DNA of 8,892 nucleotides from Tannerella sp. (lineage in GTDB: Bacteria > Bacteroidota > Bacteroidia > Bacteroidales > Tannerellaceae): assembly GCA_031279875.1 (NCBI GenBank), contig JAITHS010000021.1, positions 1 to 8,892 of the forward strand. The letters run 5' to 3'. The notes below the pieces were generated by a model, which searched no databases, had not been told where the DNA came from, and saw only the letters and a list, made by a program, of their open reading frames with translations. Positions 1 to 6,865 of the stretch are shown in pieces; the stretch's first letter is position 1; each line of letters opens with the position of its first letter. Position numbers and translations under genes: made by a program.

Positions 1-1
1 G

Positions 2-943
2 TATGCGATTTGTGCCGTGTTAGCGGCAGTTGCTATTTTCAGTTCCTGTAATTCGCAGTCCAAAATCACTATGACGACAGAAGACGTTAAACTGGACATA
101 TACCTTGCAGGTTCCGGAACAGCCACAGTGGACTGGGGTGACGGGAAAGAAACGCTTGCACTAAGCGAAGAAGAGAAGAAAATTTCACATACTTATTCCC
201 CTCCGCCCGGCAATCATATCATAACAATAACCGGAGCAAATATTACAGCGTTTTCATGCTACGGCGACAAACTGACTTCGCTGGATGTAAGCAGAAATAC
301 GGCGTTAACGAAACTCCATTGCGACGGCAATAAACTGACGACGCTGGATGTAAGCAAAAATACGGCGTTAACAGACCTTGCTTGCGGCGGAAATAAACTG
401 ACGACGCTGGATGTAAGCAAAAATACGGCGTTAACAGAGCTCAATTGCGACGGCAATAAACTGACGACGCTGGATGTAAGCAAGAATACGGCGTTAACAG
501 ACCTCAATTGCTGCAAAAATCAACTGACTGCGCTGGATGTAAGCAAGAATACGGCGTTAACAATGCTCGGTTTCGGTGGTAATAAACTGACAGTGGTGGA
601 TATAAGCAAAAATATGGCGATAACAAAACTCTGGAGCTACGACAATCCACTGACTACGCTGGATGTAAGCAAACATACAGCGTTAACGAGCCTCGCTTGC
701 TACGGCAATCAACTGACTGCGCTGGATGTAAGCAAAAATACGGCATTAACGCTACTCTATTGCTACGACAATCAACTGAGCGTCGAAGCATTGAACGCGC
801 TGTTTGGAACATTGCACGGCAATACGATACAGGGAAAGTCAAAAGATATATATATTTACGACAACCCAGGCACTAAAGGCTGTAACAGAAGTATTTTCGA
901 AGCCAAAGGATGGAAACTGAAGAATAGTAGCGATAGATGGTAG
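2..943 (+). CDS. LRR lipoprotein with PKD-like domain, 5' truncated by window edge
   Basis: The reading frame is open to the window edge (Tyr-Ala-Ile-Cys-Ala-Val...), so the GTG at 17 is probably internal to the signal peptide and the true start lies upstream. A hydrophobic stretch ending in IFSSC is a lipobox, which predicts a surface or periplasmic lipoprotein. After it comes a short PKD-like fold with the signature VDWGDG and then HTY...GNHIITITG. Eight leucine-rich repeats of exactly 21 residues follow, with framework LTTLDVSKNTALT and then LxCxxN, of the type common in secreted Bacteroidetes LRR proteins. The C-terminal cap (LSVEALNALFGTL, then YIYDNPGTKGC and KGWKL) is also typical of that group, so the 3' end is complete. 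A role in binding proteins or glycans at the surface is inferred from the fold only. The gene is separated from the operon downstream by 501 bp of repeats and is probably unrelated to it. Confidence 0.88.
   Translation, partial: YAICAVLAAVAIFSSCNSQSKITMTTEDVKLDIYLAGSGTATVDWGDGKETLALSEEEKKISHTYSPPPGNHIITITGANITAFSCYGDKLTSLDVSRNTALTKLHCDGNKLTTLDVSKNTALTDLACGGNKLTTLDVSKNTALTELNCDGNKLTTLDVSKNTALTDLNCCKNQLTALDVSKNTALTMLGFGGNKLTVVDISKNMAITKLWSYDNPLTTLDVSKHTALTSLACYGNQLTALDVSKNTALTLLYCYDNQLSVEALNALFGTLHGNTIQGKSKDIYIYDNPGTKGCNRSIFEAKGWKLKNSSDRW
272..775 (+). repeat. Eight tandem 63-bp repeats encoding 21-residue LRRs
   Basis: Eight units start at 272, 335, 398, 461, 524, 587, 650 and 713, with no indels. 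The first 13 codons of each unit (LTTLDVSKNTALT) are nearly identical at the DNA level. Changes are concentrated in codons 14, 16, 18, 19 and 21. Units 2, 3 and 4 are the most alike, and unit 6 (LTVVDISKNMAIT) is the most diverged. This is a coding repeat, not a CRISPR. Confidence 0.95.
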
Positions 944-950
944 TTAAGAA

Positions 951-970
951 AACCACTTATCACTAATAAC
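951..970 (+). repeat. AACCACT-ATCACTAAT module, left copy
   Basis: This 20-bp stretch just after the LRR stop codon matches positions 8812-8831 at 18 of 20 bases in the same orientation. It is one of several short modules shared by the two gene-free regions. Confidence 0.55.
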
Positions 971-978
971 TGTAGAAA

Positions 979-1045
979 CAAGGAAACGTGCTGGCGCGGC
1001 GACAAGGAAACAAGGGAACGAGGAAACAAGGGGACAAGGGGACGA
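979..1045 (+). repeat. 8-bp tandem repeats, CAAGGGGA type
   Basis: Five contiguous 8-bp units run from 1003 to 1042: CAAGGAAA, CAAGGGAA, CGAGGAAA, CAAGGGGA, CAAGGGGA. An isolated unit CAAGGAAA lies at 979-986. The 12-mer at 1034-1045 (ACAAGGGGACGA) recurs in inverted orientation at 8848-8859 on the far side of the operon. No coding function is evident. Confidence 0.7.
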
Positions 1046-1083
1046 ACCCTTGCAGTGGTTTTAAACCCTGCAAGCGGTTTGGA
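1046..1083 (+). repeat. CTTGCAG/CTGCAAG hairpin repeat, left copy
   Basis: CTTGCAG (1049-1055) pairs with CTGCAAG (1068-1074). With one bulged base the stem continues as GGTTT against AAACC. The sequence outside the hairpin, AACC on the left and CGGTT on the right, is also shared with the copy at 8612-8648, which is in the same orientation. The stem could act as a transcript-end hairpin for the LRR gene, but no U-tract follows, so I call it a repeat and not a terminator. Confidence 0.7.
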
Positions 1084-1092
1084 ACTTACGTC

Positions 1093-1120
1093 CGTCATTG
1101 CGAGGAACGAAGCAATCCGG
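1093..1120 (+). repeat. Half copy of the CGTCATTGCGAGG palindromic repeat
   Basis: This is a forward arm beginning CGTCATTGCGAGGAACGAAG without its own opposite arm. It carries the AACGA variant of the arm, where most copies here read TACGA. It is probably a remnant or a solo half of the palindromic element found intact at 1131-1220. Confidence 0.75.
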
Positions 1121-1130
1121 AAGAAAAACA

Positions 1131-1220
1131 GGTACCACGTCATTGCGAGGTACGAAGCAATCCGGAAAGAATGGAGCGCTGGATTGCTTCGTACCTCGCA
1201 ATGACGAATGCCCTGTACCT
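1131..1220 (+). repeat. Palindromic repeat element, 90 bp, copy A
   Basis: Forward arm 1138-1163 and reverse arm 1181-1206 are a perfect 26-bp inverted repeat around a 17-nt loop. The unit starts with GGTACCAC and ends with ACGAATGCCCTGTAC followed by CT, so the outer ends carry GGTAC/GTACC. The core CGTCATTGCGAGG...GAAGCAATCC is a dispersed palindromic repeat that I know from many unrelated bacterial genomes. It encodes no protein; translated peptides such as RHCEERSNP in this region come from the repeat. Confidence 0.88.
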
Positions 1221-1249
1221 CGTCATTGCAAGGTACGAAACGGGATGAC
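1221..1249 (+). repeat. Degenerate fragment of the palindromic repeat
   Basis: The stretch starts CGTCATTGCAAGGTACGAA, with A replacing G in GCGAGG, and then breaks off into CGGGATGACG. It sits exactly between two fuller copies. It looks like a decayed or recombined copy with the loop and most of the second arm deleted. Confidence 0.65.
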
Positions 1250-1360
1250 GGTACCACGTCATTGCGAGGAACGAAGCAATCCAGCGTTCCCTATGGAGCT
1301 ATCCGGCGTTTCTTTTCTCTGGATTGCTTCGTACCTCGCAATGACGAATGCCCTGTACCT
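1250..1360 (+). repeat. Palindromic repeat element, 111 bp, copy B
   Basis: The arms at 1257-1284 and 1319-1346 form a 28-bp inverted repeat with a single mismatch (AACGA against TACGA) and a 34-nt loop, longer than in the other copies. The unit has the same GGTACCAC start and the same ACGAATGCCCTGTAC end (1344-1358) as copy A. It ends about 85 bp before the first operon gene and could form a hairpin in any RNA read through from the left. Confidence 0.85.
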
Positions 1361-1374
1361 CTCAACTCTCAACT
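1361..1374 (+). repeat. Two 7-bp tandem units, CTCAACT
   Basis: CTCAACT is repeated twice directly after the end of palindromic copy B. It is short, but its 7-bp period matches two other, unrelated tandem repeats at 8647-8673 and 8814-8834. Confidence 0.45.
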
Positions 1375-1444
1375 AGTAACTAAAACGGAGGAAAGCCGAA
1401 AATCCGGAACAGAGTAGGCAAAACATTATTAACAGTTATATTTT
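1375..1444 (+). promoter_or_regulatory. Leader region of the operon; promoter expected but not recognised
   Basis: A promoter for the eight-gene operon should lie in or just upstream of this AT-rich leader. I could not find a Bacteroidetes -7 box of the TAnnTTTG type. The spacer ends in an A/T-rich stretch (TTATATTTT) next to the ATG, as expected for Bacteroidetes translation starts. A GGAGG at 1387-1391 has no start codon at a usable distance. Confidence 0.25.
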
Positions 1445-3034
1445 ATGAACAAAAAGACATTAGTACTTGCAGGAATCATCACCGTTTTAATGATGAATGC
1501 CGCGTTTGCATTTGCACAGAACGCAGAAAACGCAACAGTTAAAGATCACGATCCTTTAAAGGATTATTTGAGACCGTCGCTGACAGTCCTCTACATCGAC
1601 AGAGGAGAAGCAGTAGCCGGAAAAATCATCGACAAGATGATTCAACGCGGTGTGTCGGACAAATTCAACGACAACACCATTTCCTATCGCAAGCTTCCCG
1701 CCACAGGTCAGGTAACGGAAGCGGAATTAGACAAACTGATCAATGAAAAAGTAACCAAAGAAGTTGTCAGATGCTGGTTTCCGTCGTATGACAAAACCGA
1801 GAAAGGCTTCAACACTGACGTAATCGCAGAGCGCGGGCTTTACGGCGCTACCGACGCCGAAGTATTGGCGGCAGGCGCTTCGGTAAGGCGGCAGGCGCTG
1901 TTGAGAGACGCCGGACTGAAACTGATCGAACGGTCGTATATTGTGATTTACGACCTCTATGGCTCAAAAGCCATTGTCCAGGAAAACGGAACACGTTACG
2001 AAACAAACTGTAACGTATATCTGTACAAATTAGACTGGAGCGAAGAAGTAGAAGCATTGTTCTACGAGCGCTGGTCGGATCCGGACGCTATCGACAAATC
2101 AACGTTTCCGGCTAAAAAAATAGCATCATTCGTGAATGCACCTTATCTGACGCCCGTTTACATCTCAAATCTCACTCCAAACCCGATGCCCGATGATGAA
2201 TTTTTTGCGAATTTTGCCGGCGTGCTTGAAGGCAAGGCAGATGTTTATCTGACAGAAGCCAACGAAGATTTCAAAGTCAAGACATCCATCTTTGCCATGT
2301 CGCCTATCAGAGCTAAAATCGGCACAAAAGAAGGCGTAAAAGTTGACCAGCGTTATTTCGTCTATGAAATAGAACTGCTCGACGGTGAAGAAGTAGCCAA
2401 ACGCAAAGGCGTCGTAAGAGCAACATCATCAATAGTAGATAACTCACAAATAGCTACCGGCGACGGCGGCACAACCAAATTCTATCAGACTTACGGCAAA
2501 CGACTTGACGAAGGCATGTTGATGCAGCAAAAACCCGACATGGGTGTAGGCGTTTCCGTAATGGGCGGCTCCGATGCCATAGTTTTGCTGGAATTAAGCG
2601 TCGGTATGTGGCTTAACGAATTTATTCCGTCGCTCAACAAGGTGAAATTTCCTTCGGCTACAAAACTCTACATGAAATATACCCAGCCGATGATGGGTAT
2701 GTTTGGCGAAGAATCGTGGCGGAGCAAACTGATAGGCGGCGATATAGAAACAAAAGCGTCATTTGTCAGCGTCGGATTGTCGAAAGACTTCCATTTTATG
2801 CGATACCTTTCCTTAACGCCTTACGTAGGTTTCAGTGCGCTCATGGCCGACAAAGAGACGAAAGACAATGCGCCCAATCTGGCAACCGACGGCTTCGAGG
2901 CAGGACTTAATCTTAATATTGCGGTGCTGCACAACTTTCAAATCATTCTGAACGGCGGATATAACAGCCTGAAAAAAGAATGGTACGACGAAAAAGGTTT
3001 GACTGCCGCAGGCGGCTTCAGGTTGCAATTCTAA
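1445..3034 (+). CDS. Exported protein with FlgT_C-like module and C-terminal outer-membrane beta-barrel
   Basis: This 529-residue protein begins with a signal peptide (residues 1-25, ending AFAFAQ). Residues 42-240 form a mixed alpha/beta region that I do not recognise; it includes LRPSLTVLYIDRG and IERSYIVIYDLYG. Residues 285-330 (IRAKIGTKEGVKV, RYFVYE, RKGVVRAT) resemble the SH3-like C-terminal module of FlgT and related envelope proteins. Residues 365-529 have alternating hydrophobic strands (VGVSVMGG, SFVSVGLSKDF, LTPYVGFSALM, GFRLQF) and a final Phe, which fits a small outer-membrane barrel of about eight strands. An in-frame TAA at 1430 makes ATG 1445 the first possible start. As first gene of the operon it is a good candidate for the outer-membrane component. 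The barrel and FlgT_C calls are by pattern only. Confidence 0.85.
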   Translation: MNKKTLVLAGIITVLMMNAAFAFAQNAENATVKDHDPLKDYLRPSLTVLYIDRGEAVAGKIIDKMIQRGVSDKFNDNTISYRKLPATGQVTEAELDKLINEKVTKEVVRCWFPSYDKTEKGFNTDVIAERGLYGATDAEVLAAGASVRRQALLRDAGLKLIERSYIVIYDLYGSKAIVQENGTRYETNCNVYLYKLDWSEEVEALFYERWSDPDAIDKSTFPAKKIASFVNAPYLTPVYISNLTPNPMPDDEFFANFAGVLEGKADVYLTEANEDFKVKTSIFAMSPIRAKIGTKEGVKVDQRYFVYEIELLDGEEVAKRKGVVRATSSIVDNSQIATGDGGTTKFYQTYGKRLDEGMLMQQKPDMGVGVSVMGGSDAIVLLELSVGMWLNEFIPSLNKVKFPSATKLYMKYTQPMMGMFGEESWRSKLIGGDIETKASFVSVGLSKDFHFMRYLSLTPYVGFSALMADKETKDNAPNLATDGFEAGLNLNIAVLHNFQIILNGGYNSLKKEWYDEKGLTAAGGFRLQF

Positions 3035-3055
3035 TTCATTTAAAACGAATATAAG

Positions 3056-3580
3056 ATGAAAAAGATTTTAAAAATCATGAGTGTGGCGCTGATAGCGCTG
3101 ATTTTTGCCGCAGGCGAAGGACATGCCCAGAAAAACAAGGCAGACAAAAATACGTTCGCATGGCGCTATGAAATTGAGCCTTATAAAGCAGTAGGGGCGC
3201 AAGGCTTAAACCTCATCAAGGTCTGGTCGTATTATAAAAAGGCAGACATAGCCATAGAGCAGGCAAAGAAAAATGCCGTACACGGAATTATTTTCAGAGG
3301 ATTTGGCGCCATGAATGGTGTAAGGGGACAGAGGCCGCTTGCAGGCAGTAATTCGAATCTGGAGGAAGAGAAAAAGGAGTTTTTCAAAGAATTTTTCGCC
3401 GACGGCGGCAAATACATGAAATTCGTAAACATTACCAACGACGGCAGTATATCTCCGAAAGACCGGCTTAAAGTCGGCAAGGAATACAAGATAGGCGTAG
3501 TCGTTTCGGTCAATGTGGATCTACTGCGCAAAGACTTGGAAGATGCCGGAGTTATTCAACGTTTAAGCGACAGATTCTGA
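3056..3580 (+). CDS. Small exported protein, paralogue of the next gene
   Basis: This 174-residue protein has a signal peptide ending GEGHAQ, with cleavage near residue 24, and is predicted periplasmic. Its mature part shares an ordered set of motifs with the next gene: KVWSYY...IEQAKKNAVHGIIFRGF, then FFKEFFADGGKYMKFV, then YKIGVVVSVNVDLLRKDLEDAGVI. The helix with paired Ala and KNAV followed by a late beta-strand (IGVVVSV) recalls the LPP20/FlgT N-domain group of small envelope proteins, but I cannot confirm the family. The spacer from the upstream gene is 21 bp, and the stop codon overlaps the next ATG in TGATG. It has no lipobox, unlike its paralogue, so the two probably sit differently: one soluble and one anchored. 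Confidence 0.85.
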   Translation: MKKILKIMSVALIALIFAAGEGHAQKNKADKNTFAWRYEIEPYKAVGAQGLNLIKVWSYYKKADIAIEQAKKNAVHGIIFRGFGAMNGVRGQRPLAGSNSNLEEEKKEFFKEFFADGGKYMKFVNITNDGSISPKDRLKVGKEYKIGVVVSVNVDLLRKDLEDAGVIQRLSDRF

Positions 3581-4074
3581 TGAAAAGGATAATATATTTC
3601 CCGATAGTAGCGGTCGTGGCCATTACTCTTGCCGCTGTTTCCGGCTGTGCCGAACCAAAAGGTATTGCCGGTTATTACACCTACAAAACCGAATGTCTCG
3701 GCTCCGAATTAGACGGCTCGGTTACGGTGTTGGCATGGGGTAACGGACGCGACCGCTTCGACGCCGGCGAACAGGCACGTAAAAACGCCGTCAACGACGT
3801 CCTTTTTAAAGGAATTGTCGAAGGAAAAGGCGACTGTCATCAACCGCCGCTGGTAAACGAACCTAATGCGCGCACTAAATACGGCGATTATTTCAACAAA
3901 TTTTTTGCCGACCGCGGTTTATTCGGTCGCTACGTTTCGCTCAAAGACGAACGCAGCCGTGAAGACCGCGAAATAAAAGCCGCCCGCAAAAGCATTACAA
4001 TGGGCGTCGTAGTGCGCGTGGAACGGGCTAAACTGAAAGAAAGATTAATAAAAGACGGAATACTAAAACGATAA
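3580..4074 (+). CDS. Small lipoprotein, paralogue of the previous gene
   Basis: This 164-residue lipoprotein carries the lipobox VSGC (Cys23) after a hydrophobic stretch. Motifs match the upstream paralogue in order: VLAWGNG...GEQARKNAVNDVLFKGI, FNKFFADRGLFGRYVSL, and ITMGVVVRVERAKLKERLIKDGIL. The match covers nearly the whole mature length, so the pair likely arose by tandem duplication and then diverged widely. The ATG at 3580 shares its A with the previous TGA stop codon, which suggests translational coupling. Lipidation places it at a membrane, probably the inner face of the outer membrane or the cell surface. An accessory role to the barrel protein encoded upstream is inferred from position only. 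Confidence 0.86.
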   Translation: MKRIIYFPIVAVVAITLAAVSGCAEPKGIAGYYTYKTECLGSELDGSVTVLAWGNGRDRFDAGEQARKNAVNDVLFKGIVEGKGDCHQPPLVNEPNARTKYGDYFNKFFADRGLFGRYVSLKDERSREDREIKAARKSITMGVVVRVERAKLKERLIKDGILKR

Positions 4075-4078
4075 AACA

Positions 4079-5035
4079 ATGAAAAAAGAAATTTTTATTT
4101 TGATACTTACAATCATTTTCGGATGGAATACGGACGTTTTTTCGCAGCCAAGACAGAAAAAACCAACTGTTATGGTTATGCCAAGTGATAATTGGTGTAT
4201 TCAATACGGTTATGTCACAGAGGTTGACAATATGGGTAGCATGGAAAAACAGCCCGACTACCAGAGAGCTTTGCAGGAAAATGCCGATCTACTTTTTGCA
4301 ATCAGTAAAATCAACGAACTGATGTATGACTTCGGATTTCAGCTGAAAAATCTGGAATCGGTGCTAAAGGCATTGAAAAATCAGGAGGCAGAAGACGCCA
4401 TGCTTACAAGTAAAAGCGGCTCGGAAATGATTGAAACAAATTTTGATAAACTTATGCAGACGGCAAGAGCAGACATTATAATGCAGTTGACATGGACCAT
4501 TCACAAGAAAGGTCCCGAAAGGTCTATCACTTACAACCTTCAGGGACTCGACTCCTACTCTAAAAAGCAGATTGCCGGAAGTTCCGGCACCGGAAACCCA
4601 TCCTTCGCTGCCGAATTTCCGGTATTAATAGAAGATGTTTTGCAAGAACACGTACCCTTATTTTATGACCAGTTTGAGAAGCATTTTATTGATTTGCAAC
4701 TCAACGGGCGCGAAATAGCGCTGCGTGTCAAAGTATGGGGATCTTTCGACGGCGATTTGGAGACCGAATATGACGGAAAGGAATTGGGAGAAATCATTGA
4801 AGACTGGATTTCCGACAATACGGTAGAACGCCGGTATTTAACAGGCAATGCAACCGCAAATATGATGGAGTTTGAACAGGTACACATCCCTTTTTTTGAC
4901 GAAAGAGAGCGACCGATTGACGCCCGCAACTGGGCATCGGGATTGCAGAAAATGCTCAAAAGCAAGTATGCTATCGAAGCCAAACTGATGATGAAAGGTC
5001 TGGGACAGGCACAATTAGTTATAGGAGAAAAATAA
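4079..5035 (+). CDS. Exported DUF6175-like protein
   Basis: This 318-residue protein has a hydrophobic N-terminus (residues 1-22, ending VFSQ) that reads as a signal peptide. The segment KPTVMVMPSDNWCIQYGYV (28-46), followed by YQRALQENADLLFAISKINELM, is what I remember of the Bacteroidetes family DUF6175; this is recall, not a search. The opening strand and helix resemble the start of CsgG/TolB-N-like folds. Residues 120-150 (TARADIIMQLTWTIHKKG) and 205-220 (LQLNGREIALRVKVW) look like further beta-strands. Gly-Phe-Asp-Gly near 221-225 precedes a long charged helix. No catalytic motif is seen. It starts 4 bp after the previous stop codon, within an A-rich leader. It is the best-recognised member of the periplasmic group in this operon, but its function is unknown. 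Confidence 0.84.
   Translation: MKKEIFILILTIIFGWNTDVFSQPRQKKPTVMVMPSDNWCIQYGYVTEVDNMGSMEKQPDYQRALQENADLLFAISKINELMYDFGFQLKNLESVLKALKNQEAEDAMLTSKSGSEMIETNFDKLMQTARADIIMQLTWTIHKKGPERSITYNLQGLDSYSKKQIAGSSGTGNPSFAAEFPVLIEDVLQEHVPLFYDQFEKHFIDLQLNGREIALRVKVWGSFDGDLETEYDGKELGEIIEDWISDNTVERRYLTGNATANMMEFEQVHIPFFDERERPIDARNWASGLQKMLKSKYAIEAKLMMKGLGQAQLVIGEK
5022..5027 (+). promoter_or_regulatory. Shine-Dalgarno-like site of the TPR-like protein gene
   Basis: TAGGAG, whose core AGGAG is at 5023-5027, lies 9 nt before ATG 5037 and inside the end of the previous gene. It is the only operon start with a clear SD-like sequence. The others have A-rich leaders, as is usual in Bacteroidetes. Confidence 0.5.
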
Positions 5036-5036
5036 T

Positions 5037-6029
5037 ATGAAAAAAATTTTAATACTCACAATCGGAGCGCTGTTGCTGTTTAGCGGCACCGGCAAGGCTC
5101 AACCGTCTCATCAGAAAGACATGATAGGCATAACGCCCGTCATAAGTGATGAGCTTGACTTTCATCCGTCGGTAAAAAGCGTGCTTGACAAGAAAACGCG
5201 CCAGATCCTTACCATGAACGGTATAGCCGAAGTAACCGAACGGTTTGTGCTTGTTCCCAACATCACCTTACTCTCCAAAACCGTTACGCCGACAGCGCCG
5301 CCGATGTATGCTATGGAAATAGACATTTCGTTTTTTGTGGTCGATCCCATTGAAGGCGTAATCTTCAACGAAATAAGTTTTACGGAGAAAGTGGTCGAGA
5401 AGCAGGAAAACAAGGCTTACATACAAGCTATCAACAAGGTCAATCCTCGTTCGTCGGAAGCACGTGCGTTTGTAGAAGCCGCCAAGCGAAAGATTATCGA
5501 CTATTACCGGACGCATCTTACGGCTATAATCGGCGAAGCGAAAGGACTTGCCGCACAGAAGAAGTACGACGAAGCGCTGTCGCGACTTGCCTCCATTCCC
5601 GCAGGGATAGAAGGCTATCAAGCAGTAGGAGATATTGTCGTTTCCATTTGCAGGCAACGCTACAACAGCGAAGCCGACCGCCTGATGAACGAAGCCAGAG
5701 GACATATCACCCTCAAACAATATTCCGATGCGATAGACTTACTTGTGCAAGTGGAGCCTCTCAGCGAACGGTTCGGCGAAGCCTCCAAACTCATCACGCA
5801 GGTTCAAAACACTATCGAAGCGCGTGAAAGAGCCGCCTTATCCCGCCAAATGGCAATCCATAAAGAGAAGCAGGAAACGGCGCTCCGTATCCACGACGAC
5901 AAAGTAATGCTTACTGCCAAATCTATTGATGCGGCACGTGATATAGGCGTGGCACAGGCGCGTAATCAGCAGCCGACCATAATACAGAGGGTCAATATAT
6001 GGTTTAAATCAAAATTCGGCCGACGATGA
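5037..6029 (+). CDS. Exported protein with TPR-like helical repeats
   Basis: This 330-residue protein has a signal peptide (residues 1-21, KKILILTIGALLLFSGTGKA). Residues 28-160 alternate strand and helix (MIGITPVIS, RFVLVPNITLL, MEIDISFFVVDP, FTEKVVEKQ, long helix 140-160), an arrangement similar to the small CsgG/FlgT-middle-like domains. Residues 163-262 are helical, with two TPR-like units containing AAQKKYDEALSRLASI and ITLKQYSDAIDLLVQV. A charged coiled-coil-like stretch (262-285) and a basic tail ending FKSKFGRR follow. It probably acts in the periplasm as a scaffold. The final ATGA overlaps the start of the next gene by 4 bp, so translation of the two is likely coupled. I do not recognise a named family. 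Confidence 0.84.
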   Translation: MKKILILTIGALLLFSGTGKAQPSHQKDMIGITPVISDELDFHPSVKSVLDKKTRQILTMNGIAEVTERFVLVPNITLLSKTVTPTAPPMYAMEIDISFFVVDPIEGVIFNEISFTEKVVEKQENKAYIQAINKVNPRSSEARAFVEAAKRKIIDYYRTHLTAIIGEAKGLAAQKKYDEALSRLASIPAGIEGYQAVGDIVVSICRQRYNSEADRLMNEARGHITLKQYSDAIDLLVQVEPLSERFGEASKLITQVQNTIEARERAALSRQMAIHKEKQETALRIHDDKVMLTAKSIDAARDIGVAQARNQQPTIIQRVNIWFKSKFGRR

Positions 6030-6859
6030 GCAATATATGTCCTCAATGCAAAGAACCGATGCCTGCACTGTCTAAAATATGCCCTCTATGCGGATATATT
6101 GAAGCAAGCGAAAACTCGCATCATACAAATCCGGATGACATGATCCGGCAGATGGAATTTCATACTCAGACATTGAACAAAAAACAACTGACACTCGGCA
6201 ATGTGCTAAACAGCCTGATGTGGGTTGTTTATATCGCTCTGACAATTCAGTTTGTCGTGATGGGTATTGTTTTCGTAAGTCTGTTTGTCCTTATCATGGC
6301 ATTGCTGTTGTTTGGCCTTTTCTGCTTTTCGCTTATAAAGCAGTTGCGGGGAAAGACGAAAGCAGCAAAAGCCGGCCTTCATTGTAAACTCGCTATGGCA
6401 GAGTTAGAGACGCTTGAACGACAGTGCCTTTCCTATTACGGAAAAGACAGGTCTGTCAGCCAACACGTAAACCTCATGTCGGAATTAAAAGACAACGCGA
6501 ATAACCGGCGTCGAAAGAACAACTTGCGTCAGTATCTTATCGGATGGTTCATCATTGCGGCTTTCGTTCTTGTAACCGGTTATATACAGTACGATTTTAT
6601 GAAATATGTTCTCGACGAAGAGCAAAACCGGTCGTTGACACAGGTTGAAGCAAGTCTGAAAGACAATAATTACGACGATGCTATCCGTATCTTCCTTACA
6701 CAGGATATGGGTAAAAGGGGCGATTACGAAAAAGCTATGCTAATAGTAAACAGCCTGTTGGAAAAATCAAAAAAGTCGGAAGCGGCAGCGTTCATCGAGC
6801 AATGCTCTGCGCTGCGCTACCCTTCGGATAAGGAGAAATTAAAACAACTTATAAAATGA
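6026..6859 (+). CDS. Zinc-ribbon inner-membrane protein with C-terminal helical domain
   Basis: This 277-residue protein opens with a zinc ribbon, CPQC (5-8) and CPLC (19-22), with no signal peptide, so its N-terminus is cytoplasmic. Two close membrane segments lie at about 62-83 and 84-104 and a third at 169-188. The loops after segment 2 (KQLRGKTKAAKAG) and before segment 3 (NNRRRKNNLRQ) are strongly basic. By the positive-inside rule this puts residues 105-168 in the cytoplasm and the helical tail 189-277 (NNYDDAIRIFL, KAMLIVNSLLEK) in the periplasm. Zinc-ribbon membrane proteins beside SPFH proteins of the YdjI type are known from Bacillus (YdjG, YdjH). Here the protein could connect the cytoplasmic SPFH partner encoded 6 bp downstream with the exported proteins encoded upstream. 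Confidence 0.87.
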   Translation: MSNICPQCKEPMPALSKICPLCGYIEASENSHHTNPDDMIRQMEFHTQTLNKKQLTLGNVLNSLMWVVYIALTIQFVVMGIVFVSLFVLIMALLLFGLFCFSLIKQLRGKTKAAKAGLHCKLAMAELETLERQCLSYYGKDRSVSQHVNLMSELKDNANNRRRKNNLRQYLIGWFIIAAFVLVTGYIQYDFMKYVLDEEQNRSLTQVEASLKDNNYDDAIRIFLTQDMGKRGDYEKAMLIVNSLLEKSKKSEAAAFIEQCSALRYPSDKEKLKQLIK

Positions 6860-6865
6860 TAAAAT

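Noticed and set aside
17..19. GTG as the true start of the LRR gene
   Set aside because: It would cut the signal peptide to a few residues without a basic N-terminus. The frame is open to the edge, so the start is most likely outside the window.
259..516. Minus-strand ORF of 85 codons inside the LRR gene
   Set aside because: It repeats the peptide VNAVFLLTSS every 21 residues because it is the antisense of the 63-bp repeats. It is a shadow, not a gene.
272..775. Regular 63-bp repeats as a CRISPR or minisatellite
   Set aside because: The units are whole codons of a well-formed LRR protein with a matching cap and signal peptide.
1093..1360. Possible CRISPR array
   Set aside because: Copies occur in both orientations, spacing is irregular, there are inverted arms with short loops instead of spacers, and there are no cas genes.
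1387..1391. GGAGG as a ribosome binding site for an extra gene before the operon
   Set aside because: No ATG, GTG or TTG lies at a usable distance, and it is 53 nt from the ATG at 1445.
856..1417. Overlapping ORFs of 69-133 codons on both strands in the left gene-free region
   Set aside because: They translate the palindromic repeats (RHCEERSNP, IASYLAMT, CFVPRNDE) in several frames and have no independent protein character.
5268..5720. Minus-strand ORF of 150 codons opposite the TPR-like protein gene
   Set aside because: It has no leader, no recognisable domain, and the + strand gene is supported by a signal peptide and operon spacing.
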